In this document: positions 27,141 to 37,157 of the stretch, in pieces
How the letters are laid out: each line of letters begins with the position of its first letter
Position numbering within the stretch: the stretch's first letter is position 1
Assembly: GCF_014297285.1 (NCBI RefSeq)
Contig: NZ_JACOQI010000016.1
Location: 1 to 64,000 of the forward strand
Origin: Dysosmobacter segnis
GTDB taxonomy: Bacteria > Bacillota > Clostridia > Oscillospirales > Oscillospiraceae
Reading direction: 5' to 3'
DNA: 64,000 bases
Translations under genes and position numbers: made by a program
Notes under the pieces: model-generated
Databases searched by the model: none
The model's input: only the letters and a program-made list of their open reading frames with translations
Told to the model about the DNA's origin: nothing

Positions 27141-29591
27141 ATGGCAATAAAGAAAAATGAGCTGTACAGTTCTCTTTGGGCGAGCTGTGATAAGCTGAGA
27201 GGCGGCATGGATGCCTCTCAGTATAAAGACTATATCCTGACCCTGCTGTTCGTGAAATATGTTACGGACAAGTTTCAGGGTGTAAAATATGCCGATATTA
27301 CGGTTCCCGAAGGCGGCAGTTTCGACGATTTGGTTGCATTGAAGGGTAATAAAAATATCGGTGAAGAAATGGATAAGGTCATTGCCAAGCTGGCAGAAGC
27401 CGGGGAGAACAATCTCCGCGGCGTGATCGACAATGCCCATTTCAATGATGAAGCCAAGTTGGGCAGCGGCAAAGAAATGGTGGATAAGCTCACCGGCTTG
27501 ATTGCCATTTTCCAGCGTGACGAATTCAATTTCAAAAAGAACAAAGCCAGCGGTGACGATATTCTTGGCGATGCCTATGAATATCTGATGCGGCATTTTG
27601 CCACGGAAAGCGGCAAGAGCAAGGGCCAGTTCTACACACCGGCCGAAGTTTCCCGTATTCTTGCCAAAGTGATTGGCATCGACAGCATCGAGGAGCGCGA
27701 CGAGGGTTACTCCGTGTATGACCCTGCCTGCGGATCTGGTTCACTTCTGATTCGAGCAGCGGATGAAGCCCCCTTCGAGATTGCTATTTGGGGACAGGAA
27801 AAGGAAGTAACCACCGCAGGTCTCGCCAAGATGAACCTTGTCCTGCACAACAAGGCTGCCGGTGAGATCAGAGCAGGAAATACATTTTCTGCTCCCCGCT
27901 ATTTTGAAGAAGGCTCCGATGATGAGGTGCTGAAGCGTTTCGACTTTGCGGTGGCCAATCCTCCGTTTTCTCTGAAAAACTGGACGGATGGTCTTAAGGA
28001 TTATGGCCGCTTTGATGGCTATGGCGACAGACCGCCTGAAAAGAATGGCGACTTTGCGTGGCTGCTCCATATTTTGAAGTCCTTGAAAAGCACCGGCAAG
28101 GCTGCGGTCATTCTTCCACACGGTGTTCTGTTCCGTGGCAATGCGGAGGCGACTATCCGCAAAGCCATTATTGACAAGGGCTATATCAAGGGCATCATCG
28201 GCCTGCCCGCCAACCTGTTTTATGGCACCGGTATCCCTGCCTGCATTATCATCATCGATAAGGCTGATGCCGCCGAGCGCAAGGGTATCTTTATGATTGA
28301 TGCCAGCCACGACTTCGTTAAGGACGGCAATAAGAACCGCCTGCGTGAGCGGGACATCTATAAAATCGTCACCACATTCAATCAGCAAATCACAGACGAT
28401 CCCAAGTATGCCCGCTTTGTTCCCAATGATGAGATCAAGAAGAAAAACGAGTATAACCTGAATATCCCCCGTTACATTGACAGCTCTACGCCGGAAGATC
28501 TGCAGGACATTGACGCCCATCTGCATGGCGGTATTCCCGCGGCAGATGTAGATTCCATGGAGAAGTATTGGGCACTGTTTCCCGGTCTGAAAGACAAGCT
28601 GTTTTCTCAGCTGCGGGATGGCTATTATCGGCTGAACATTCCAAAAGAGGATATCCGCAGTGTGGTCTATAACGACCCTGCGTTTTCTGCCTACGCCGAG
28701 CGCATCGACAATGCCTTTGACGCATGGATGCAGATGGTAGATTCCGGCCTCCGGAGCATTGATGAAGATACGGAAGTCAAGCCCTATATCGTCGAGTTGT
28801 CGGAGCAGTTGATTGGCTGCTTTGATGGTCTGGAGCTGGTGGATAAGTACGATGTCTACGAGGTGCTGCTTTCCTACTGGCACGAAGTCATGGGCGACGA
28901 TGTTTATCTTGTGTCGGTGGACGGCTATGGCACCGCCCGGACATGGGAAAACATCATGGGGGAATACACCTCCGGCAAGAAAAAGGGGCAGGAAAGGGTC
29001 ATTGGCTGGGAGGGCGTTTTGCTGCCCAGGGCACTGATCGAGTCTGTATTCTTTGCCCCCGAACGCAAGAAAATCAATGAGGCGCAGGCCATTGCCGAAG
29101 AGACCCAGAGCAGACTGGACGAGTTTGTGGAGGAGCAGACTGCCGATGAGGGATACCTGAAGGATCACCTCAACGACAAGGATAAGGTGGATGCCAAGTC
29201 TGTCGCCGCCCGCTTGAAGGTGCTGAAAAAGGCTGATCCCAAGGGAGAGGAATATGCGGCATTGAAACAGTTTGTGGACTTGACGGATTCCCTTTCCAAG
29301 CAGAATAAGGCCGTCAGGGAAATGAACGCTGAATTGGAGGAAAAGGTTCGGGCAAAGTATGCTTTGTTGACCGATGAAGAGATTCTGGATCTGCTGGTGA
29401 ACCGCAAATGGTATGCCGCCATCTTTGAAGGAATCAAGGCGCTGTATGTCACCACTTCTCACCAGATGACCAACCGCATAGTGGAATTGGTGGAGCGGTA
29501 TGAGGATACCCTGCCGGAACTAACTGCTGCCGTTGCTGATTATGAGTCCAAGGTCAAGGCTCATCTGAAAAGGATGGGATTTGTATGGTAA
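27141..29591 (+). CDS. hsdM: Type I N6-adenine methyltransferase HsdM (system 2)
   Basis: An 816-residue modification subunit. HsdM_N covers about 1-150; the SAM motif DPACGSGSLLIRA is near 194 and catalytic NPPFSLKNW near 273. The last 300 residues are a long helical extension rich in Glu and Lys (LDEFVEEQTADEGYL), typical of the larger HsdM subfamily and probably contacting HsdS or HsdR. The RBS ahead of ATG 27141 is weak. The end overlaps hsdS. It is not closely related to the 476-residue HsdM at 11159. Confidence 0.92.
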   Translation: MAIKKNELYSSLWASCDKLRGGMDASQYKDYILTLLFVKYVTDKFQGVKYADITVPEGGSFDDLVALKGNKNIGEEMDKVIAKLAEAGENNLRGVIDNAHFNDEAKLGSGKEMVDKLTGLIAIFQRDEFNFKKNKASGDDILGDAYEYLMRHFATESGKSKGQFYTPAEVSRILAKVIGIDSIEERDEGYSVYDPACGSGSLLIRAADEAPFEIAIWGQEKEVTTAGLAKMNLVLHNKAAGEIRAGNTFSAPRYFEEGSDDEVLKRFDFAVANPPFSLKNWTDGLKDYGRFDGYGDRPPEKNGDFAWLLHILKSLKSTGKAAVILPHGVLFRGNAEATIRKAIIDKGYIKGIIGLPANLFYGTGIPACIIIIDKADAAERKGIFMIDASHDFVKDGNKNRLRERDIYKIVTTFNQQITDDPKYARFVPNDEIKKKNEYNLNIPRYIDSSTPEDLQDIDAHLHGGIPAADVDSMEKYWALFPGLKDKLFSQLRDGYYRLNIPKEDIRSVVYNDPAFSAYAERIDNAFDAWMQMVDSGLRSIDEDTEVKPYIVELSEQLIGCFDGLELVDKYDVYEVLLSYWHEVMGDDVYLVSVDGYGTARTWENIMGEYTSGKKKGQERVIGWEGVLLPRALIESVFFAPERKKINEAQAIAEETQSRLDEFVEEQTADEGYLKDHLNDKDKVDAKSVAARLKVLKKADPKGEEYAALKQFVDLTDSLSKQNKAVREMNAELEEKVRAKYALLTDEEILDLLVNRKWYAAIFEGIKALYVTTSHQMTNRIVELVERYEDTLPELTAAVADYESKVKAHLKRMGFVW

Positions 29592-30835
29592 TGCAGGGAT
29601 ATAAGCAGACAGAAATAGGCATGGTGCCAGTAAAATGGTCGGTCTCTGATTTTGGCAGCAAGGTAAAAATATATCGAGGCGGTTCTCCACGTCCTATTCA
29701 GGACTATCTTACGCAAGCACAAGACGGTATCAACTGGATTAAAATCGGTGATGTGCGCGAAGGTGATAAATATATTACTTCCACAGAAGAGAAAATCATT
29801 CCCGCAGGCGTAGCGCAATCGAGAACGGTTCATGCAGGAGATTTCATTCTGTCAAACTCTATGAGTTTTGGAAGACCATATATTCTGAACATTGATGGCT
29901 GTATCCATGACGGCTGGCTCACAATTCAAAAATATGAGAAGACTTTTTCTAAAAACTTCCTTTATTACCTGCTCTCTTCTGATTCTGTGTATCAACAGTA
30001 TATCAGCATGGCTGCGGGCAGTAGTGTAAAGAATCTTAATAAAGAAAAAGTATCTGCTCTTGTGGTTGCCTATCCAGATATTAAGGAACAAGAAAGAATC
30101 GCTGATGCACTTTCGAATATTGATTCTTTGATAGCTACGCTTGAAAAACAAATTGCCAAGAAAAAAGCCATTAAGCAGGGCACAATGCAGGAACTGCTGA
30201 CAGGCAAACGCCGCCTGCCGGGGTTCTCTGGAGAGTGGGAAACAAGGACATTACACGAAATATCCAACGAAATGGTTGATGGTCCGTTTGGAAGCAATTT
30301 GAAAACAGAGCATTATACAACGGAGCGACAAGTCCGTATTATCCAGCTCAGTAACATTGGCGAAGCTGGTTGGAATAATGCGAATGTCAAATATACCACT
30401 TTTAGCCATGCTGCTGAATTACAGCGCTGTATTGTCCAACCCGGCTCTATTCTGATTGCCAAAATGATGCCCGCAGGAAGAGCAATTATCTGCCCAGATA
30501 ATGAAAAAAGTTATATTTTAGGATCTGATGTTGTAAAAGTTGTCCCTAATAGCAGTGTTGATAGCAGATATCTTGTTTATGCAACAAAATCTCAATTTTA
30601 CTTAGATCAAATTGCAGATGACACTCAAGGAAGCACTCGTGCCAGAACAAGTGTAAGCAAATTAAGAAAAACAGCCATTCTTTTTCCGGAAAAAGATGAG
30701 CAAATAGCTATTGCCGACATTCTGTCCGAAATGGATATGGAAATTGCTGCGCTTGAAGGAAAGATTGCCAAATACCGTCAGATCAAACAAGGTATGATGC
30801 AGCAGCTTCTGACGGGAAAAATTAGGCTGGTGTAA
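29591..30835 (+). CDS. hsdS: Type I specificity subunit HsdS (system 2)
   Basis: A 414-residue protein with two TRDs (about 10-160 and 210-370), each followed by a coiled conserved region (IDSLIATLEKQIAKKKAIKQGTM and the matching C-terminal KIAKYRQIKQGMMQQLLTGK). ATG 29591 overlaps the hsdM stop; ATG 29585 is in frame two codons earlier. No recombinase or silent cassettes accompany it, so unlike system 1 its specificity should be fixed. Followed after 15 nt by the abiTii gene. Confidence 0.9.
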   Translation: MQGYKQTEIGMVPVKWSVSDFGSKVKIYRGGSPRPIQDYLTQAQDGINWIKIGDVREGDKYITSTEEKIIPAGVAQSRTVHAGDFILSNSMSFGRPYILNIDGCIHDGWLTIQKYEKTFSKNFLYYLLSSDSVYQQYISMAAGSSVKNLNKEKVSALVVAYPDIKEQERIADALSNIDSLIATLEKQIAKKKAIKQGTMQELLTGKRRLPGFSGEWETRTLHEISNEMVDGPFGSNLKTEHYTTERQVRIIQLSNIGEAGWNNANVKYTTFSHAAELQRCIVQPGSILIAKMMPAGRAIICPDNEKSYILGSDVVKVVPNSSVDSRYLVYATKSQFYLDQIADDTQGSTRARTSVSKLRKTAILFPEKDEQIAIADILSEMDMEIAALEGKIAKYRQIKQGMMQQLLTGKIRLV

Positions 30836-30850
30836 AGGAGGGACCGATTT

Positions 30851-31531
30851 GTGGCTAAAAGCACGATAATCAAAGAGTTGGCAAATAATCAGATTTCTAT
30901 GGAAGTAGCTTTGCAGCGACTTATGATTATAGCTTCTGATTTGGAAAATGAAGAACTGTCAGCATGGGCCGAGGCAGAATTACACGGCTATTCCCAGAGC
31001 GATACATTGCCAGAGTATAGGAATATACGGTCTATTCATTTTCTTTACTCCGGAATAAACGGTAGCTTCAAAGTTACGAATTGTCCGTTTACCTTTACAA
31101 ATATTTTGGAGGAAAAACTATCTAATATTTATAACGTTCCCATTATGGATAGCGTTTCCTCTTTGCAAGACTTTGTTGACAATCCGGATAAGAAATCTTA
31201 TAGAAGAGATTTTTCAATGCTGAATGGGTATGTTCTGCAGAGAACTGGGATTCAATGCACCAGCATTTACCAAACAGTACCATTGAATTTCCTGCAGAAA
31301 ATTTTGAGCCAGATCAAGACCATACTTATGCATGTATTTCTTAAGTTGGACAAAGAGTATGGTTGCTTGGATGACTTAGATGTGGATACAACCACAAAAA
31401 CACCTGAAGAGGTCGAAAAAATCAATGAGGTTGTGAATAATTACATTTTCATCGACAATAGCATCAATGTGGGTGATAAAAACAAACTCAAGGGTTCTGA
31501 AATTTTTGGCGGGGGTAGGGGGCATGGCTGA
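30851..31531 (+). CDS. AbiTii-domain abortive-infection protein
   Basis: A 226-residue protein starting at GTG 30851 behind AAAGGAGGG. Residues 1-50 (IIKELANNQISMEVALQRLMIIASDL, then ELSAWAEAELHGY) match the AbiTii domain, linked to phage abortive infection by unknown chemistry. The far C-terminus has DNSINVGDKNKLKGS, a motif that recurs in the next gene (DNSVHIGDGNKISSS). It sits between hsdS and hsdR and overlaps its downstream neighbour by 8 nt, so the two are probably partners. Confidence 0.8.
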   Translation: MAKSTIIKELANNQISMEVALQRLMIIASDLENEELSAWAEAELHGYSQSDTLPEYRNIRSIHFLYSGINGSFKVTNCPFTFTNILEEKLSNIYNVPIMDSVSSLQDFVDNPDKKSYRRDFSMLNGYVLQRTGIQCTSIYQTVPLNFLQKILSQIKTILMHVFLKLDKEYGCLDDLDVDTTTKTPEEVEKINEVVNNYIFIDNSINVGDKNKLKGSEIFGGGRGHG

Positions 31532-32162
31532 TATCTCATATAAGTATCGAGATAATGAACACAGCATCGATTCTTATGACAATGTGGTGTTTACATACGG
31601 CTGGATAAGAAACGCTTTGAGATTTGTTTTTGAATCTCAAACCGATATTACGCTAAATTGTGTTATCGCATTTGATTCGGACGATATGTCATATGAGTGC
31701 AAATCAATAGACGAATTCAAAAAATATGCTTTTGGAAAAGCAATCCGTGTAAAATACATGAATGTTTATGTTTCCGAAAATTGGATTCAAACGCTCATAA
31801 GCATTTATGTAAATCACTCCTCTAAATCAGAACAGCAGGAATTCATACTCTCCTCGGAAAATGAAATGTTGGTGATTAGTCTGCGAGATGCGCTTCTCGC
31901 CAAGAAAAAAGGCAATCCTCGCCCGCAGCCACTTACCGTCTTTCGATATGAGGATAACAGCGTCCACATTGGTGATGGTAATAAGATTTCAAGCAGCACA
32001 GTTGGATCAAAGAACATGATTGAGACTGAATGTGAAATATCCAATCCCGCACCTGAAAAAGAAAAATTAGGATCCAAAGTGTTTTGGCAAATTTTGATTC
32101 CGGTTGCTGTCGTTGTAATCGGAGCCCTTGTTTGCATTTGGCTTGGGATTGATACGCAATAA
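31524..32162 (+). CDS. Unknown protein with a C-terminal membrane anchor, AbiTii partner
   Basis: A 212-residue protein I do not recognise as a named family. The first 150 residues are a mixed alpha/beta domain; DNSVHIGDGNKISSS follows; and the last 28 residues hold one hydrophobic helix (FWQILIPVAVVVIGALVCIWL), implying tail-anchoring with the domain in the cytoplasm. I start at ATG 31524, inside GGGGGTAGGGGGC, overlapping abiTii by 8 nt, rather than at 31467. The GD-NK motif shared with AbiTii suggests the two proteins meet, and a membrane-disrupting effector is possible by analogy with other Abi systems. Confidence 0.65.
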   Translation: MADISYKYRDNEHSIDSYDNVVFTYGWIRNALRFVFESQTDITLNCVIAFDSDDMSYECKSIDEFKKYAFGKAIRVKYMNVYVSENWIQTLISIYVNHSSKSEQQEFILSSENEMLVISLRDALLAKKKGNPRPQPLTVFRYEDNSVHIGDGNKISSSTVGSKNMIETECEISNPAPEKEKLGSKVFWQILIPVAVVVIGALVCIWLGIDTQ

Positions 32163-32246
32163 AGACTCCGACCGAAGAAAGTCAAACACAGGATGCTGTA
32201 ACAGTTTATGGTGTGTATAATCGATTTGTGTAGAGGAGGCATTACA

Positions 32247-33044
32247 ATGAGCGAAGAGAAAAGTTTGGTAGGGCAAGTTATTGACCAGTCGAGTGGTGTT
32301 CTTGAAAAAGCATACGACGATCTTGCGCATCCGAGTGCCAAATCTTTAGGGAATACCTTGAGCCTTGTTCCTCGTACTATTGGGGTATGGCTCGGGAAAT
32401 GGGAAAAATGGGTCATTAACGGTGAGGAAAGCATTTGTTTAACCGCTCAGGCAGTACAAGAAAAAGCTAAAAACATTCCTGAAGAAAAGTTGACTGAACC
32501 AGAACCCTATGTTGCAATTCCCGCAGTACAGCAACTAAGTTATTGCTATGACAGCGAAGAACTTCGAGAACTGTATGCAAATCTGCTCGTTTCTTCTATG
32601 AACGTAGACACCAAACACTATGTATACCCATCCTTCGTGGATATAATCAAGCAGCTATCACCCATGGATGCCAAAGTGCTTGAGGCAATGAAACAAGAGC
32701 AATCTCCAATCCCTGTTGTTACAGTCAGGCTGAACTTCAAAGAAAGCAAATCGTATCACGAACTTCTTATTGATTACTCGATCGACCTTTTTCAATTGTT
32801 CGGTGATACCAGCATTTTGAGTGCCAGCCTTCAAAACCTTGATCGTCTTGGCATTATTAAAATCCGATATGATCAGGTTGTAAAGCCTGATGAGAGATAC
32901 GATGTCTTTTATGAAGATGCCGAGTATAAAGGCCTCGTGGCCTCATTTCAAGGTAAGGAAAATACTGATATCACGCTCTCGAAAGGGTTAATTGAACTCA
33001 CTGAATTTGGAAAAGCTTTTTGTAAGAGCTGTTGTGAGGATTAG
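32247..33044 (+). CDS. DUF4393 (Abi-alpha) family protein
   Basis: A 265-residue protein of the DUF4393/Abi-alpha family, linked to abortive infection. LGNTLSLVPRTIGVWLGKWEKW at about 35-57 and VAIPAVQQLSYCYDSEELRELYANLL at about 90-116 are the family hallmarks; the C-terminal half has a winged-helix look (LQNLDRLGIIKI). GAGGAGG is 7 nt from ATG 32247; the longer frame from 32208 lacks an RBS. It lies 11 nt upstream of hsdR, so it is transcribed with the R-M operon. Biochemical activity is unknown. Confidence 0.78.
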   Translation: MSEEKSLVGQVIDQSSGVLEKAYDDLAHPSAKSLGNTLSLVPRTIGVWLGKWEKWVINGEESICLTAQAVQEKAKNIPEEKLTEPEPYVAIPAVQQLSYCYDSEELRELYANLLVSSMNVDTKHYVYPSFVDIIKQLSPMDAKVLEAMKQEQSPIPVVTVRLNFKESKSYHELLIDYSIDLFQLFGDTSILSASLQNLDRLGIIKIRYDQVVKPDERYDVFYEDAEYKGLVASFQGKENTDITLSKGLIELTEFGKAFCKSCCED

Positions 33045-33055
33045 GAGGTGTATCT

Positions 33056-36000
33056 ATGCCCAACATTGGTGATAGCGAGCGCAAAACTCAAAATCGTGTG
33101 GTCAAATTCTTTAGGGTTAAGCTGCACTATACATATTTGGGGAACCTGCATGACAGTGAGAACCATAACATCATGCAGGAGCGGCTGCACGCCTGGCTAT
33201 TGAAACAGGGCTATTCCGAAAAGCTTGCAGCCAATGCCGTCGATGCGTTGGTGAAGACCTCCACCAATCTGCAGCAGGGTTTGTACCATGCAAACAAAGA
33301 GGTCTACAGCCTACTGAAATATGGAGCCAAGGTCAAGGAGTCCGTGGAGCAGTCCCCTAAGACGGTGTATTTTATTGACTTTGAGGATGTCACTAAAAAT
33401 GACTTCTATATTGCGGAAGAAGTCACTATTGTCAGCAACAACACCAAGCGTCCGGATATCGTTCTCTATGTGAATGGTATTGCGCTTGCGGTGATCGAAC
33501 TGAAAAAGAGCAGCGTATCCGTGTCCAACGGCATCCGGCAGAATCTGACCAACCAGAAATCGAATTTCATCGAAGATTTCTTTACCACCATTCAGTTCTG
33601 TATGGCCGGGAACGACAGCGAGGGCTTGCGCTATGGTACGCTCCTTACCCCGGAGAAGCACTATCTGGAATGGAAAGACGACGGCTTTACCGAGCATCAG
33701 ACGGAACGCGATATTGTGGATATCGAGGTTGAGGAATACTGCGAGGGGATTCCTGGCAAGCTGGAAAAACAGCTTTTTGCTCTGTTTTACAAAAAGCGTT
33801 TCCTTGATCTGATCCACAACTTTGTAATCTTCGATAAGGGCATCAAAAAGGTCTGCCGCTATAATCAGTACTATGCCATCAAGCGGGCGCAGCATCGTTT
33901 GACGGACAAGAAGAGCGGCGGCATCGTTTGGCATACCCAGGGCAGCGGCAAGAGTCTGACGATGGTGTGGTTCTCCAAGTGGATTTTGGAGAATAATTCC
34001 AATGCGCGTGTATTGGTTGTTACCGACCGCGAGGAATTGGATGAGCAAATCGAAAAGAATTATAAGGGTGTGGATGAAAATATAGTCCGTACCAAGAGCG
34101 GAAAGGATCTTCTTGAGCGTCTGAATGCTTTTGATGATCGCCTGCTGTGCTCTCTGGTACATAAATTCGGGAAACGTGGCAGCGACAGTTCGGAAACGGA
34201 TTACGAAAAATACATTGAAGATCTGAAAAACGCCTTGCCCAAGGATTTTTCTGCAAAGGGCGATATCGTAGTTTTTGTGGATGAGTGTCACCGCACGCAG
34301 TCCGGCAAGCTCCACGAGGCTATGAAGGCGATCCTTCCCAATGCCATCTTTATCGGTTTTACGGGCACGCCGCTTTTGAAGAAAGACAAAAAGACCAGTC
34401 TGGAAACTTTTGGCGGATATATTCATACCTACAAGTTTAATGAAGGCGTCCGGGACGGTGTTGTGCTGGATCTGCGGTATGAGGCCAGAGATGTGCCGCA
34501 GGGCATGATCTCTCAGGATAGAATCGACGCATGGTTTGAGGCAAAAACCGTCGGTCTGGCCCCCAGAGCAAAAGCAAAACTCAAAGCTCATTGGGGTAAC
34601 CTGCAAAAGATTTTCTCCTCTCGCTCCCGCTTGGAGCAAATCGCCAATGATATCATCTTTGATTTTGCCACCAAGGCACGACTGATGGACGGAAACGGAA
34701 ATGCTATCCTTGTGGCCGGTTCTGTGTATTCAGCATGCCGATACTATGAAATTTTCCAAAGCAAGGGTTTCCGGAAATGTGCGATTATTTCTTCTTATGC
34801 GCCGCAAGCCGGTGATTTAAGAACGGATACTGTCAGCGACGAGGAAGAAACCGAAACATTTGAAAAATACAGCACTTATCTGAAAATGATCGGCGTTGAC
34901 CCGTCGGAGGACAAGACGCAGATTGCCAAAAAAGTAGAAGCTTTTGAAGCGGAAGCAAAACGCAAGTTTGTGGACGAACCTGCAAACATGAAACTGCTGA
35001 TCGTAGTTGACAAGCTGCTTACCGGTTTCGATGCTCCCAGCTGTACCTACCTCTACATCGATAAGGCGATGCATGACCACGGCCTGTTCCAGGCGATCTG
35101 CCGAGTCAATCGTCTGGATGGCGAGAGCAAAGACTTTGGCTATATTGTAGATTACAAGGAACTATTCGGAGACTTGGCGGATGCCATGAACAAGTATACC
35201 GCCGGTGCCTTTGAAAGCTATGATGTAGAGGATGTCGATGGGCTTTTGAAAGATAGAGCAACAGAAGCGAAAAAGTATTTCGTTGATACCCTGGAGGAAT
35301 TGGATGAGCTTTGCGAGGGCGTCGAATTGCCCAGAAAAGAGCTCGACTATATCCACTATTTCTGCGGTGAAAGTGGTCGCGACGAAAATCAGGACGAAGC
35401 CTTTGCCCGCATTCGTGAGAAGTTGTACAAGCTCGTTGGACGCTTGATTCGCGCTTTTGCGGAGTTAAAGCCTCGTATGACGGATTTAGGGTATACCCTT
35501 TCCGAGCAAAGCGCATTGGACGACAGGGTTGCGTTCTATGTGAACATGCGTGACACGATTGGTAGGGCCAGCGGCGATTTTATTGATCTGAAAGCCTACG
35601 AACCGGGTATGCGGTATCTGATTGACAACTACATCTCAGCCAGCGAGTCGCAAAAGATCGGCAGCATGGATGACTTTACCCTGCTTGATTTCATCATCTC
35701 GCAGGAAAATAAGCTGAAGAGCGAGCAAAAAGGCGAGCAGGAGAGTGCGGCAGAAACCATTGAGAACAACATCCGCAAAAAGGTTGTTGAGCGAATGGTC
35801 ATCAACCCTGCTTATTACGCAAAAATGTCTGAAATCCTGGAGCAGTTGATACTTGACCGCCGCCGCGGAGTGATTGCCTACGGGCAGCTGCTGGACACAT
35901 ACATGGAACTGGCGAAAAATGTTGCAAAGCCCGAGGAGAATACAAAGTACCCTGAGAGTATTCGTTCCAATGGCGCACTGCGGGCGCTCTATGATAATTG

Positions 36001-36181
36001 CGGAGAAGATGAGGCGACTGCCTTGAAGCTGCACAAAGCCATTGTCAAGGCGCGGCTCGATGGTTTCCGAAATAATCCGGTTAAGGCAAATAAAATCAAG
36101 CGAGCGCTCTATCAACTTTTGAATGACGATAGCGAAGTGGAGCGAATTTATCAAATTGTTGTGGAACAAGAGGAGTACTGA
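33056..36181 (+). CDS. hsdR: Type I restriction endonuclease subunit R (HsdR, system 2)
   Basis: A 1041-residue motor-nuclease subunit. The N-terminal HsdR_N nuclease has RPDIVLYV followed by AVIELKKS (about 133-151, PD-ExK). Helicase motif I (HTQGSGKSLTM) is near 296, DECHRTQSG near 408 and GFTGTPLL near 437. The C-terminal helical region ends in a TGATG overlap with the metallopeptidase gene. AGGAGG precedes ATG 33056. It pairs with the HsdM and HsdS of the same operon although three other genes separate them. Confidence 0.93.
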   Translation: MPNIGDSERKTQNRVVKFFRVKLHYTYLGNLHDSENHNIMQERLHAWLLKQGYSEKLAANAVDALVKTSTNLQQGLYHANKEVYSLLKYGAKVKESVEQSPKTVYFIDFEDVTKNDFYIAEEVTIVSNNTKRPDIVLYVNGIALAVIELKKSSVSVSNGIRQNLTNQKSNFIEDFFTTIQFCMAGNDSEGLRYGTLLTPEKHYLEWKDDGFTEHQTERDIVDIEVEEYCEGIPGKLEKQLFALFYKKRFLDLIHNFVIFDKGIKKVCRYNQYYAIKRAQHRLTDKKSGGIVWHTQGSGKSLTMVWFSKWILENNSNARVLVVTDREELDEQIEKNYKGVDENIVRTKSGKDLLERLNAFDDRLLCSLVHKFGKRGSDSSETDYEKYIEDLKNALPKDFSAKGDIVVFVDECHRTQSGKLHEAMKAILPNAIFIGFTGTPLLKKDKKTSLETFGGYIHTYKFNEGVRDGVVLDLRYEARDVPQGMISQDRIDAWFEAKTVGLAPRAKAKLKAHWGNLQKIFSSRSRLEQIANDIIFDFATKARLMDGNGNAILVAGSVYSACRYYEIFQSKGFRKCAIISSYAPQAGDLRTDTVSDEEETETFEKYSTYLKMIGVDPSEDKTQIAKKVEAFEAEAKRKFVDEPANMKLLIVVDKLLTGFDAPSCTYLYIDKAMHDHGLFQAICRVNRLDGESKDFGYIVDYKELFGDLADAMNKYTAGAFESYDVEDVDGLLKDRATEAKKYFVDTLEELDELCEGVELPRKELDYIHYFCGESGRDENQDEAFARIREKLYKLVGRLIRAFAELKPRMTDLGYTLSEQSALDDRVAFYVNMRDTIGRASGDFIDLKAYEPGMRYLIDNYISASESQKIGSMDDFTLLDFIISQENKLKSEQKGEQESAAETIENNIRKKVVERMVINPAYYAKMSEILEQLILDRRRGVIAYGQLLDTYMELAKNVAKPEENTKYPESIRSNGALRALYDNCGEDEATALKLHKAIVKARLDGFRNNPVKANKIKRALYQLLNDDSEVERIYQIVVEQEEY

Positions 36182-36897
36182 TGCAAATAGTTGTTTTCAA
36201 TATTCCTGTGGAAGTTATCAGAAAAAATATTAAAAATTTGCATCTCTCTGTGCTTCCACCGGACGGCAGGGTTCGTGTATCGGCACCCACGCAACTGACG
36301 GATGAAGCAATTACGATGTTCGTTCGGACAAAACTCGGCTGGATCAAAAAACAACAGGAGAAGTTTCAACAGCAGCCGCGTCAAAGCGAGCGGCAGTATG
36401 TGTCCGGGGAAACATTATATGTTTGGGGTAAGCAGTACTTTCTTCAAGTGGAATACAGCTACAAAGGCAATGCTCTCACACTTTCGGGTGACAAGGCTAT
36501 CCTGACGGTTAGAAAAGAAAGCAGTTCAAAGCAGAGAGAAAGCTTCGTAAATGAATGGTACCGCAACCTCTTGAAACAGGAAGTGGCGAAATATCTTCCC
36601 AAGTGGGAGAAAACTACGGGGCTTTACTGTAGCAGTTGGCAAAGCAAATATATGACCACCAAATGGGGCACCTGCAACACAAACACACAAAAAATTTGGC
36701 TAAATCTTCAGTTGGCGAAGAAGCCGATAGAGAGTCTTGAATATGTAATCCTGCACGAACTGGCACATCTGAAAGTCAAAAGTCATGGTCCGGAGTTTGT
36801 CGCTATTTTAAACCAGTATATGCCGCAATGGCAGGAGCGAAAGAAGCTGTTGAACGAAAGTAAGTTGGATTATATGGATTCCGATTTTGAAGAATGA
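36181..36897 (+). CDS. YgjP-like (DUF45/M48-type) metallopeptidase
   Basis: A 238-residue protein with the zinc-protease motif HELAHLKVKSHG at about 192-203 and the preceding YMTTKWGTCNTNTQKIWLN strand typical of YgjP/WLM-type SprT-like peptidases. There is no signal peptide, so it acts in the cytoplasm. It starts in the hsdR stop codon (TGATG). Members of this family often trail type I R-M operons; the substrate is unknown, but a role in processing R-M subunits has been the usual guess. Intact and of normal length. Confidence 0.85.
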   Translation: MQIVVFNIPVEVIRKNIKNLHLSVLPPDGRVRVSAPTQLTDEAITMFVRTKLGWIKKQQEKFQQQPRQSERQYVSGETLYVWGKQYFLQVEYSYKGNALTLSGDKAILTVRKESSSKQRESFVNEWYRNLLKQEVAKYLPKWEKTTGLYCSSWQSKYMTTKWGTCNTNTQKIWLNLQLAKKPIESLEYVILHELAHLKVKSHGPEFVAILNQYMPQWQERKKLLNESKLDYMDSDFEE

Positions 36898-37157
36898 CGG
36901 ACAATGTCTGGTAAAATGGCAATTGAGTTTTTTGATGTGGGGAGTCATGCAAACAAAAGTCAGTAGCCGAAATGAAAAAAGTTTCGCAAAATTTACGAGA
37001 CCGAAAAAGAGCATAACGAAATAGGCTGGTGAAAAGATACATCGCCAGCCAGGATGGAGTTATTGGCCTGATTAGTTTTACGGGATACCCAAGGTTACCA
37101 TTGCCATAAGAGAAAAACTTTCAGCCCAAATACAGACAGAAGTAGAATGTACTTAAG
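36898..37157. other. Non-coding gap after R-M system 2
   Basis: No gene is seen here. GGCTGG..CCAGCC at 37023-37049 could form a small hairpin. The stretch precedes a truncated gene end, so it probably records a deletion. Confidence 0.4.

Noticed and set aside
27741..29462. 573-codon minus-strand frame opposite hsdM of system 2
   Set aside because: An antisense shadow of the intact methyltransferase with no RBS or domain.
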